54,936 bases of DNA, from positions 1 through 54,936 of the forward strand of contig BDIU01000368.1 of assembly GCA_002118135.1 (NCBI GenBank), given 5' to 3'. Source of the stretch: Trebouxia sp. TZW2008. Taxonomy: Eukaryota > Chlorophyta > Trebouxiophyceae > Trebouxiales > Trebouxiaceae. The notes under the pieces were generated by a model. It was not told the origin of the DNA. It saw only the letters and a program-made list of their open reading frames with translations, and made no database searches. Below are positions 11,815 through 25,673 of this stretch, in pieces (position 1 is the first letter of the stretch; each line of letters opens with the position of its first letter). The position numbers and the translations under genes are program-made.

Positions 11815-14800
11815 TCACATTAGCCCAAAGCCTTCTGAGTTCTGAATGGCCAGAAGGAGCAATTTTTGCAGGGACGCCAGATCCTGCAACAACAGAAGCA
11901 ACTTGATCAGTGGTCATGCAAACTGATCAGTGATCATGACTAACCGTCTGGGCAGTGCATACACAATCACAAATTTATGTACATCATCATGCGAACAGCG
12001 GCCGCATCAGTATGGCTCCAGCATATTCTATTTGCAGCAAGAGCATAGCATCTCAGCAGCATCTGGTACAGTGAGCAACGTTGATGGCCACTTGTACACC
12101 ATGGTCTTCCAGAGTCAGACAAATGGGCACTATGCGCATGCAGGACAGGCTGCTGTTTGTTGCAATTCACCATGCTGAGCTTCTGCTTAGGTTCACCTCA
12201 TAGTCGGGCAGCAACAAGTGATTGAAGCAGGTGTGTGCTGTGGGCAGCCGATCACTGTGAGGTCCTGCTCTGCTGATGGTGAAAGGAGGTGTCAAGCTGG
12301 CCAATCCCTTGATGGGTACTCTGTCACTGCCTGTCACAAAGAACAGCAGCTGCTTCTGCTGCTCCAGCTTCAAGCTGTGCACTACCTGCCAAAACCATCT
12401 CACAGCCTGCAGGACACAGCATTCGCGTAAAAGGTACGCAAAGTACGTTTACCAAGATAGGTTGTGTAGGTTGTATATGTCAGTGCTGTGGAGAGGTAAG
12501 GTCAGGTTGCAAAGCATGCATGCACCTGCACACATGCAGTGAGATGTTTTGTGCATCCAGGTCCTTGTTGCAGCCGTTCTGCTGATCTGCATGAGAAATG
12601 CAAAAGTCTTTCATTGTGCAAAGGACAGATTCGCCCCCAAATCAAAAAAGCGCCATGCTATGCAAGAATGATGGCGGCAAAGTCAGTAAAACTGTCAATC
12701 AATGAGTTATCTTTGTGTCGGTATTGTTGCCATTGTGACTGCTCAGTCTGTCAGCTTAAATGTACCTGTGACTGCTCAGTGTACCCGTCTTCATAGCGTG
12801 TGTGTTTCTCTAGAGCCATGAAGTCCAGATCCTGGCTGCCACAGATCAGCTTCTCCAGTTCTTCGGGTCTGAAAAGCTGCAGAGCAGGGCCCCCGCACAA
12901 CTGCACAGACAGACTTTGGGGGTCAGGAATAGTGTTGTATGCTGCGGCACAGAGGTGGCCACCTTCCTTGATGATGGCGCATGGGATGCGCGCAACAATG
13001 ACTTCGTATATTTCAATGCTTTTTGGCAAGCATCAAATCTTGACTTCGTGACAACGGGCTCATGAAATTGTATCGCCATACTCTTGTGAGCCATTCTTGG
13101 AACACACCTAACTGTGACTTGATGACATTGTACAAAGTGATTGACACATTTTCTCTACCAGCTTGAAGCCTTTCTTGAGAGTATCAAACTGTAGCTCGAC
13201 AGAAGTGATAGGGTGACTGTGACAGGGGCTGTACCTGGTTGAAACCTTTCTGGAGACATCGATAAGTTGGGTGATGGCAATGCGTAGGGCATTTGCAAAC
13301 GCGGTGACAACATGCATGACAGTACATAAAGCGGGTGAAACAATTACTGTACCCTTTTGAAGCCTTTCTGGAAAGCGTCAAATTGTGGCTTGATGGAAGT
13401 CTCAAGCAGATGCTTCACATACAGGCTGACATACTGCTGCTTGTTGTCATCTGTGACCTGCTTGTCGGCCCCTTCAGCTTCTAGGTCAATAACAACCATA
13501 CGCTCACCAAAGTCATCTTCTTGCTCTATCTGCAGGAGACAAAATACCTTTTTTTGATTGCATTGGTATCTGAGGCACAATTGAACATGCCCTCAAAGGC
13601 ACAAAAGCAGTGACAGGTTTGTTGGCCCCTTCAGCTCGTGGGTCAATCACAACCACACCCTCTTGCGTTTCTCCCGAAAGTCTTTTTTCCCTCACCAAAG
13701 TCATCTTCTTGCTCTATCTGCAGCATGTCGACTGCAATCAGTTCTCCAAAAATAGTATCACACATCTTTTGGCCCAATCTACATCTTTCAGCCCTTGGCC
13801 AGGAGGGTTGAGCAGATGTGCCAATCATAGGCATATGAGCCACAAACAATACTACGGCTGCATGGCGAATTTGGTAATCACAAGACAAACAGGCATATAC
13901 AGCAGCATGGTAACTGTGGTGTCGGACCTGAAACACGAGGCCTAGCTGATCAGCATTTGGCTCGTCAAGTAGCTTGTTTAAGCTGCGGAAGATGACTGGG
14001 TGCACCTCTCTCAAGTCATCCAAACTGACTTTACGCCCCATGAGCTTCCTGCATTACATCACCATAGACACTTCTCAGCACACAATATATGACGCGCTAC
14101 ATGCAAAATTCTGAGAATTACTACATGCAGTGTCTGTTGAGTTCCGGCTTCCTAGGCATGAGCAGTTGCAGCTGAGGGACACAAGTGCTGTCAAGATGCA
14201 GCATGTTGCACAGTTCAACATCATACATGACCTCTCCCAAGTCGTTCAGAATGACTTGATGGCCCATGAGCCTCCTGGGCTCACAAGCGGCATCCTTCAG
14301 TGCAAAAGGGTGCTGTTGGGTTGAGGCACATTGTCAAGCACAGCTATCGATGGCAGGACAACAGCAGAAATGTCAGCAGGTAAACGACGCTGAAAGCAGC
14401 CTCTTCAGACAGCGGGAAACGACAGGGTTTCACTTTCCTCAAAGCCAAGCCCAACTCAAAACCTATTCAACGGGGAGAAGTCCCAGCAACTCAAGCTTTA
14501 TGCAGCCAAGCCTTTACCTGTATGCAGTCATGGGAAAGGAGAACTCCAGCAGGTGGGAGTTGTAGATGGCAAGACCAATCATGATGCCCACCAGCTCAAA
14601 TTCCATGTGCAACTCCAGGCCAGAGGCTCTGAACCAGTACATGCGTGTGTCCTCGTCCAGCTTGAACATGCCATAATTGGGGTCAAACAGATCCCGCATG
14701 AGCAGCTGGAAGAACTCCTGCAGGCACAGAAGATATTCATTTGCTGATGCATCTGGACCCGCTTGCATGTGATGGAGTGAAAACAATCAGTGAGTTGCCC

Positions 14801-17800
14801 TATTGATTAATCCAGCCCACGTGAAGTACAGTACATGCGGGTGTCTTCATCTAGCTTGAACATGCCATAGTTGGGGTAAAACAGATCCCGCATTAGCAGC
14901 TGGAAGACCTCCTGCAGGCAAAACACCCGCATTTGTCATGTGAGAAGCCCACTTTCTTGATGTGGCTGTACTTACAAGCAGCCTGCAGTGCTCATCGACA
15001 CAGCCCATTTGACCAACAGTACATGCATGTGTCTTCATCCAGCTTGAACATGCCAAGTCTTGGGTCAAACAGATCCCGCATCAGCAGCTGAAAGACTTTG
15101 TGCAGGCATAAAAGCTTCACAAACAACGTGACTTTGTGCTGTGATCAGTGGCCCCCTCTTCCAGCTCTTAACTCAGGCATGCCCTTTCTTGTGTCTTCTT
15201 CCTGGACTCAAACTTGATGCATGCATCAGCAAGCAACACCAACACCAGCGAGAGGAAAGTGTTTGCTGAAGAGCAATGAGCATGGTAAGCCTCATTTGCT
15301 TGCTACAGAGCACTGACCTGGCAAGACCAAGGTGTATTTTACTACAGTTTACTACAGTTTACTGAAAACAAGTGAGATTGTAACAGCAAGGAGTTTTGTC
15401 CAGAGCATTGAGGCTGATAAGTACTCCGCTTTGCCTGAGAGCATCATGCACACATACCCTCCACATAATCTATTGTTCAGGGGTTCTGCGGCAGAGCATA
15501 CTGCCCTTCTGTACACCACCCTCGTCACTTCCCTGCTCCCCTGTGAACTGCGCCTTCAAGGGTCTCATCAGGGTGTTGCTAGCTGCAATGTTCATTGTTT
15601 ATGCTACAAAGACAACGGTATATACACCTGCTGCATGCTGCCCACATCAAAGTGGTGCTACATGGCAAATGAGTGCACATACCTTCTGAACGCCACCCTC
15701 ATCAACTCCTTGCTCCCCTATGAAATGCACCTTCAAGGGTCTCATCAGGGTGTTGCTGGCTGCAGCATTCTGGATCTGCAAGAGGGCATCATTCACCAAA
15801 TAAGGGCTGCGCCGCACCTGCAGACAAAGCTGACAATAACCTGGGGGTTTTCATGTCTGCATTTTCCATTTCTGACTCATATAACAGTACTAATTAGCAT
15901 GACATCTTTCTTGAACTGGAGACTACTCACAAGCATGCTCACTGTGGTCTGCCACAAGCTTGTTTCCAGTGACACAAAGCATGCAATTTTGGTCCAGGGT
16001 TTTCATTTGCAGACAAAACATCACTCTGCAATGGCAAATATGACTCACCCGTAAGACTAAGAAGGGACAAGAGCCTCCTCCAAAGATTGACTCAAAGATG
16101 GCGTCCTGAAACTGGTCCCGCATGGTGCCAGTATTCTCAGCTGCCAAGATATCTGCCTTGCTTGCAGGGTCGTACACAAATGGATACTGGCAAAAGCTGA
16201 AAACGCGTTGTGACTGCTTCCATGTCATGTAGTCAAGTCTCAAATCAAAGTCCTCACTGTTGATGATGTCCAAATAGAATTTAGAAAATGGCACTGTTTT
16301 TGATTGGTCATTTGCCTGAGACATCAGCGCAAGAAAACAAGTTGCATTTCTAGTCCGACCCGTAATTTGGCAGTCATTCTCAAAGTAGTCAATACTGATA
16401 TGCTGATGGACAGCTATGAGCAGAGTCTGTGTTTGCATAGATGGCCATTTCGCTAGCACTGACACCAGATCTTGTTGCCTTTTTTCTTCCCATGACACCA
16501 CAAGAGTCATCAGATTGCCAAGGAACCTGCAAATGCTAGCAAATGTTTTGCAGGCCAAGCAAAGCAACATACTAGCAGATATGCTGTGGCGAAGGCAGGT
16601 ATCGGACTTTCAAAAATCTGGTGTCACTGCATTAGTTCCTCACACATGCACAGATTGAAGCACCAAGTCAAGGCAGCTCTCACCCTCCACACATGACAAG
16701 ATCATCATCAAACCAAGGGCAGGAAAGCATGATGCATATGGCCAGCAGCTCCTGATGGCGCTGCTCTGACGTTTCATATAGGCCCAGGGCTGATTTCACC
16801 ATAGTATCTTTTAGGCTATACATTACATGCTGCACCTCTGGCTTTATATCCCTGCACATGCGAGCTTTGGCACAAACGAAAGTGATGGCAGAAAGAAGGC
16901 TGTATATTTCTGCACATGCAAGCTTTGGCGAGCAAGAAAGTCACGCCAACAAGACAGCTTGATCACGCTGTAGATAATGCAGTTTGGTGTGCAATGAGGT
17001 TCGGCATGCAGGAGGAATGCAAACAAGCAAAACTTGGGGTACATTTGATCAACGCCATAGGCACAAGCAGCTTGGTAAAGATGTCAAAGCATTGTCAGTC
17101 AGGCTGCTATTGAGATAGCAGAACTGGTGGAGTCACAGTTGACTTACTTGAGCGATGCGAACAGCTTTTCCACACAAGACTGATTCAACAGCTCTACAGC
17201 TCCTGACGCCTGCAGGGCAAAGCCAATAGCGCCTGACAGCTTGACAAGAGTGCAGCCGATCAAGCTGATACATTTTGCGCATGGCTGAGAATGCAACACG
17301 GCACGCCTGGTATGCAGTGGGTCAAACCCAGCACTTTCACCTTTCTTGCAGCAGGGCGCAGCATTGGCTCAAGCGGCTTTGACTGCGTTTATCGTCATTC
17401 TTAGTCGCTGTATGTCATGAGATACAGTATGTCGGCAATCTGTTGCGACAGGAATGCGTGACTCATGCATGCTTTGCTTGCTGAGCATGGTCAACATTGT
17501 GAAAGCATGCAACCTTGACAAGTCAAACTGCAAAAGACCTGCTCACCGCTGCATTGGGGGGCATGCATGACAGTGCTAGAGTCTCAGGCGATGAGAACAG
17601 CTCTTGCACCAGCGCCAGCGTGTGCTGCCAGTGGCCTGAAGTGCGAGCGTCTGATATGCATTGCTGCAGTGTCGCCATGTCGACGATGGGTCTGACTGCA
17701 TGAGCACATGTAGTGTGCGCATTGTGTTGTGTTGTGTTGTGTGTGTAGCTTTGTACTGAGCATGTATAGCTGTGCATATATAGCTGTGCGTCTATAGCTG

Positions 17801-18074
17801 TGCCTTTATAGCTGTGCATGTATTGCTGCAGCTGTGCAGACTTTCAAGCCTACGTTTGCCATATTGCAATTTGAGGGCAATAGCAGCAGCATCATTTGGT
17901 GTCAAGCCTCTCTGGGTCAAGGCTGAGAAATGCCTGCACAATGCAAAAGTGTTAATGCTGCCGCTGCAAAATGCGCAGTGGTTAGCACGCTCTGTTGAGC
18001 ATTGAGCGCAGGCACCTGGCAATACCCTCTCTCAGTTCCTGTTGAGACTTTGCATCCCTATCTGCTTCTGACAT
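11815..18074 (-). CDS. HECT-type E3 ubiquitin ligase (UBE3A-like C-terminal half)
   Basis: It takes ubiquitin from an E2 onto its catalytic Cys and passes it to substrates. Thirteen exons join in phase (680 aa), in transcript order: 18016-18074, 17854-17933, 17547-17695, 17148-17209, 16684-16851, 16049-16526, 15683-15817, 14518-14717, 13928-14048, 13353-13529, 12766-12900, 12197-12406, 11815-11883. The HECT domain fills roughly residues 330-680: [87 protein letters not shown] and the catalytic [10 protein letters not shown] (Cys about 648), ending SEGFGLM. The start ATG at 18074 is weakly supported because the same frame stays open upstream without an ATG. The N-terminal segment ([12 protein letters not shown]) faintly recalls the UBE3A AZUL region. 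Substrates are unknown. Confidence 0.9.
13155..13265 (-). repeat. Two ghost fragments of HECT exon 10 tail
   Basis: AAGCCTTTCTTGAGAGTATCAAACTG (about 13167) and GAAACCTTTCTGGAGACATC (about 13240) echo the end of exon 10 at 13360-13385 (AAGCCTTTCTGGAAAGCGTCAAATTG). They lie downstream of its donor in transcript orientation, as degenerate tail duplicates. Confidence 0.65.
13618..13730 (-). repeat. Ghost copy of HECT exon 10 head
   Basis: It contains the acceptor side (TTGCTCTATCTGCAG) and the IEQEDDFGE- and GADKPVT-coding segments of exon 10. About 30 extra bases interrupt them. It lies about 157 bp upstream of the true exon in transcript orientation. Confidence 0.8.
14229..14280 (-). repeat. 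Ghost copy of HECT exon 9 head
   Basis: ACCTCTCCCAAGTCGTTCAGAATGACTT..GGCCCATGAGCCTCCTG matches the exon 9 head region (ACCTCTCTCAAGTCATCCAAACTGACTT..CGCCCCATGAGCTTCCTG) at an offset of about 226 bp. Confidence 0.75.
14823..15110 (-). repeat. Two ghost copies of HECT exon 8 head
   Basis: The GAGTTCTTCCAGCTGCTCATGCGG-coding head of exon 8 ([28 protein letters not shown]) is repeated at about 14823-14918 and 15013-15110. CAGATCCCGCAT occurs at 14688 (true), 14882 and 15070, giving periods of 194 and 188 bp. The copies retain the TGCAG acceptor. They end where the exon would continue with [12 protein letters not shown], so they are head-only duplicates. Confidence 0.9.
15504..15597 (-). repeat. 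Ghost copy of HECT exon 7 tail
   Basis: This repeats the coding strand for [21 protein letters not shown] and the exon end, 177 bp from the original (TGCTCCCCT at 15711 and 15534). Identity over the middle 40 bases is very high, with divergence at the ends. Confidence 0.85.
17723..17817. repeat. TGTGT microsatellite and 14-bp minisatellite in HECT intron 2
   Basis: TGTGT-type pentamers occupy about 17723-17746. They are followed by four units of TATAGCTGTGC plus three variable bases, starting at 17765, 17779, 17793 and 17807, an exact 14-bp period. This is not exon-derived. Confidence 0.8.
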
Positions 18075-18637
18075 ACACTCAGTGAGAGCCGCTGTCGATT
18101 TGAGATTGCTAGGCTTCCGAAAAAGGTTTTTTTGAGATTCGGTGTCGGCGTCGGTATGCTTAGAGTTTGCGTGCTCGGTGGCGCTTGTTTTGATGCGAAC
18201 AGACAGTCGATACTTGAACGGTGCAGAGGCGCGAGATAGGCGCTGTGCCCAGTTGCCCTGAAGTTCAGCGGGGTGCGTGAACTATCGCCTAGTTGCAAAC
18301 AGCTGGGCTATCGCAAGCCTCCCGCAGTTTGACTTGTCGAGGTTGCATGCTTTTACAATGTTGACCAAAGCATGCATGAGTCACATATCCCTGTCGCAAC
18401 AGCTTGCCCATTTCACGACGTTTGGCGACCAACTTGAGGCAAAGGATTGCGCACAGTCCAGCCTGCAAGGTCGTCTAGCTAGCGTGATAACGCGGCAGTC
18501 GTAATCGGTCGCACCTGTACTCATGCATGCAACAGCATAGAAGCTTGCATCTGCCGTCGTTGGCCAATAGGCCATTTTCCGTACGCTGCCGCACGCGGGC
18601 ACTGCCGTTGCATGTAGCAATTTCACCAAGCGTCGCC
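18075..18637. promoter_or_regulatory. Shared 5' region of HECT and amidotransferase genes
   Basis: This is the divergent intergenic space. The minus-strand frame of HECT exon 1 remains open to about 18280 (RLSVRIKTSATEHANSKHTD...) but lacks an ATG, so part of it is 5' UTR or an upstream coding exon. The region is richer in CG than the introns. No specific promoter motif was identified. Confidence 0.4.
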
Positions 18638-20417
18638 ATGGCTCAAAACTCTAGCAAAACCCAGAAAGGTATGGCATGTGGACCTTGAACCCATTCTCAC
18701 GACATGCTCATCTCCGCTGCTTGCTCCTTGTCACAACGCGTCATCGTCATCAAGCACTCCAAGCAACGCAGTGACGAGTCGTTTGGCGCTCACAGCCTGC
18801 ATTACTTCCAGTTCGCCTGAAAGAGATTACTTCATACCATGGCAAAAGCCTGTTACATGCAAATCAACTACCTCCTGCCAATGCAGGTCGATATGCAATC
18901 CTTGTGACAGGCAATGTGGCGCCTCCACTTGCAGCAAAGTAAGCATTGCCTTCATTGCTAATTTCTGTCCTTTTCACAATCAGCATCACAGCAAACATGA
19001 GCTGCCTAGCTGATTGCCATGTTTGCTGGCTAGGTATGGAAACTTTGCAGACATGTTCATGAAACTTCTGAAAGATGGCGACGATGAAGTCTGGGATACA
19101 CATGTTGTATTTGAGAGGGATTCCCCGCCAGATGAAGTTCTGGCACGATATGAGGTAAGCATGCAGCCAGCTTCAAAGAAAACGCCCATCTGCCAAAACT
19201 GCAGCTTTGTCGTCATGTTGAAGACATAGGAGGCTTCAGGCATTGCACTTGCAATTGACAACATGGCATTGCATGCCATGGCATGGCATCATGATACAAG
19301 CTCAATAAAACACTGATTGAAGAAACTTTATTCACTTAATCACGGGGGAAAACAAGTCTGTTTGCCTGCAGTGTTTAGTCTTGACTGGCAGCTCTGCAGA
19401 CTCTTTCAGGGATCCTGACTGGAATGTTCAGCTTCGTGCAAGGCTCACATCTGCAGTCAAGCGCCAGCAGCGGATTCTAGCTATCTGTTATGGTCACCAA
19501 CTCATGGCAAGGGTGCTTGGTGGTGAGACAGGTGACGCCCAGCTGTGATCAGTCACGTGTCTTGCTGTTTGCATTGCACCAGTTGAGCATCAGCAGCGGA
19601 TTCTAGCTATCTGCTATGGCCAGGGTGCTTGGTGGCAAAACAGGTGGGGCCTCAGCTGTCAGGATCAACCCTCAAGCTCCATTTTGTTTGCTGTCTGCAA
19701 TACACCCTCCAGCTGATTGTTTGTTTCTATTGGTGGCCTGTGTCAGGAGCAAACACCAAAAAGGAATGTTGTTGTTCTGCCAGCTTTGCTCCGCAAGCTG
19801 CTGTTTATGTCCTGCAGAGCTGTGGGTCAAGCAGCAAATAATACTGCTCATGGCATGCAGGCCACACGCACCTGACACTCAGCCTGCATTGCGTGCCACA
19901 TGAAGTCAATGTCACTAGCATCGTCAGAATTACTGTAATGTGTATTATTGCTGCTGCTGATGGCATGATTGCGATCATTGATTCTTGGTATGCAGGCCGT
20001 GCAAGCTCATTTGAAGGAGGCCCTCGCACCATGAAGGTCACACCAGCGTTCTTCGACCAGTGGTTTGTCAAGCCTAAGTGGTTTGCAAAGGATCGATCAG
20101 AAGACTGGCACTTCAACATTCATGAAACACATCAAGATGTTGTAACATCCATGCCACCAGATGTAACGCTCATTGCATCATCTGACTTTACCTACTGTGA
20201 AGGAATGAGTTATAAAGATCATGTTCTAGGGCTGCAGGGGCATCCAGAATTCACAGCAGAATTTCAGACAGCTTTGATTGAGTACAGATTGCAGCAGGGC
20301 ACGTTGACCAAAGAGCAAGCTGAAGAGTCTTTCACTGTGTTGAAGCAGAACCCAGTGTCTCGCACAGACTATGTCAAAGTTCAGAACATGCTGAAGTACT
20401 TTGTCAAAAGACGTTGA
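18638..20417 (+). CDS. Class I glutamine amidotransferase-like protein (gamma-glutamyl peptidase type)
   Basis: Five exons join in phase (261 aa): 18638-18668, 18887-18938, 19034-19154, 19372-19531, 19996-20417. The fold is a stand-alone GATase1 with nucleophile elbow ILAICYGHQLMARVLGG (Cys107) and the His-x-Glu pair in GLQGHPEF (His204, Glu206), completing a Cys-His-Glu triad. LVLTGSSADSF precedes the elbow. Plant homologues of this size are cytosolic gamma-glutamyl peptidases that trim glutathione conjugates, and others hydrolyse glutamine. No synthetase domain is present. The exact substrate is inference. Exon 1 encodes only a short polar leader, MAQNSSKTQK. Intron 4 holds a ghost of exon 4. 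The gene is divergent from HECT and convergent with TRM61. Confidence 0.87.
19588..19650 (+). repeat. Ghost copy of amidotransferase exon 4 tail plus donor
   Basis: CAGCAGCGGATTCTAGCTATCTGCTATGG..CAGGGTGCTTGGTGG repeats the active-site-coding end of exon 4 at an offset of 126 bp, including a following ACAG|GTGGGG donor. Eleven bases corresponding to TCACCAACTCA are deleted, so the His-Gln residues after Cys107 are lost and the frame shifts. Confidence 0.88.
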
Positions 20418-20879
20418 GACAGGACACACTGTCTTGCAGTGTCATTGGCGACGCATTGTTGACTCATTTCTGTTGGACTCAGACCTTGTTTGCCAGTTGT
20501 CGCAATCAGCAGAGGTGCAAATCTCCTGAGGATCTGAAAAGGATACTGTGTTGAAATGTGGCATCAGATGCAGCTGCAACTACTGCAGCATAGGGAACCT
20601 CAGGTTTCAACTACACAACCGAGAAGGACAACATGATGCTGTGCCACATGCAGTGCATGAGCGACAGCTCAACAAATGAGTGCATGTCAGTCGCAGGTTA
20701 CTTTGTGCCCAGTAGCACCATTAAGCTGTTACCCTGATGCAACTCAGCAAATATGGGTGCCATCCCAGCCATCACTATCAACTTCAAGTGTCAAGCGTTT
20801 GTGCAGATCATGTAAACTTTCGATGTTGCTCAGATAGCAACATCACCTTCTGCATACACCAAGCACAAGCAGCCTCACT
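20418..20879. other. Intergenic space between convergent amidotransferase and TRM61
   Basis: These are the 3' flanks of both genes. I see no coding frame, RNA gene or repeat worth naming. Confidence 0.4.
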
Positions 20880-24508
<3,629 letters not shown>

Positions 24509-24880
24509 GCTGATGAGCACTTATGCAATGCGGTGATGCGTAGAATGTCACCGAGGTCGCAGCCTGCGCTGCCGAATTGCGAGTTGCAGCACAATGGGAG
24601 ATCAAACGTCAACCGTGTGTGTGCGTAACATGTCTCGTTCACACAAGACTGCGCACGGTGTGGCAAAACATCGCCAGTTGCCTGAGTCTGTTGATTGCAG
24701 CGTAACATCGTGACACAGTAGTGGCCATCGCGCAAGCTTCTGACGCTAACACCGTGGCGGTACGCGACGTAGACAAACCTGACTTCGTTAACGACACTTC
24801 CGAGCCCGGTTTTGCACGGCCCGGATCAGCCGATAGCTTGGGCATCTGATCACGAATGTATCTTTTCATGCAGGGCCATC
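24509..24880. promoter_or_regulatory. Shared 5' region of TRM61 and lysine-rich protein genes
   Basis: This divergent intergenic space is relatively rich in CG dinucleotides. On the plus strand GTGGCG|GTACGC (about 24755) and TTTTCATGCAG|GGCCATCATG (24871) would splice out a short 5' UTR intron ahead of the ATG at 24881. This is inferred from sequence only. Confidence 0.4.
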
Positions 24881-25447
24881 ATGTCCAAGAAGAATAAACT
24901 GTCTACCAGAAAAAACAGCCACAGCCATATTCTTGAGCGTGAGACTTCTGCTTAGTCTTTACTATTCTCAGCAATGCTACAGTCCAAAGTCGCAAAATGA
25001 GCTTGTCTTGAACGAATGCTAATGCACAATAATGCTATGCAGGCGAAAAAGCTGATCAGTTGAAAAAGACTCACAAAGCTCAGAAAACAAACACCAAAGT
25101 CTCTTCAGCAAAAAAGGAAGGCAAGCCTATCAAGAACAAATTCAAAGGCATCAAAATCAAGAAGGGAGTACGCATCAAGGTATCTTCATGTCAGTCTTGC
25201 TTGCATTGCGCATCATAGTGATCCAAGGATAGCGCCGGTGTTTATTTGCACCTTAGTGCAAGCAATCAATAATTACATTCCCTCATGCTGATTTGAACAT
25301 GAGTCAATTGGTTTTCAGGGCATCAAGATCACAGACGCAGACTCCAAGAAGAAGGCCCTCAAAGTGCTCAAGGCTGAGCAAGCAATGAAACAGATGGACA
25401 TTGACTCAGATGCTTCAAACAGCGGCTCAGATGTGGAAATGAAATAA
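24881..25447 (+). CDS. Small lysine-rich protein, probably nuclear or nucleolar
   Basis: Three exons join in phase: 24881-24938, 25043-25179, 25319-25447 (107 aa). The sequence is about one quarter Lys, beginning MSKKNKLSTRKN, with a basic core (KKEGKPIKNKFKGIKIKKGVRIKGIKI) and a short acidic, Ser-rich tail (DSDASNSGSDVEMK). A basic body with an acidic tail and small size is typical of nucleolar or ribosome-biogenesis factors, but I recognise no named family, so this is inference. Clean splice sites and phases and absence of frame damage argue it is a real gene. Its introns show no clear ghost exons. Confidence 0.65.
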
Positions 25448-25673
25448 AAGCCTGCACAGCTGCAAAGAGTGCCCTGTCCCTGTGTTCTCTCTTGAGTCAC
25501 AGCGATCAAAGCAGCAGCAAGAGGAGCAGCAGCAGCAGCAGCGGCAACAACAACGGCAGCAGCAGTAGCAGTAGGACCCTTTCAGTACCTTGTGTGCACT
25601 TGTTTAGCGTCTAGCTTAGCGTATCCTTCTTTTCATGCAGCAGGCATCAAATCGGATCTGATGTTATGTTAGT
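25448..25673. repeat. Short intergenic with CAG/AGC microsatellite
   Basis: A CAG/AGC tract interrupted by GGC and AAC triplets occupies about 25511-25575. It sits between the lysine-rich gene and the PPR gene and resembles the Ser-coding tract 400 bp further on. It could lie in a 3' UTR. Confidence 0.7.

Noticed and set aside
19588..19650. A second active-site exon for the amidotransferase
   Set aside because: Eleven bases are missing after the Cys codon, which shifts the frame and removes the conserved His-Gln.
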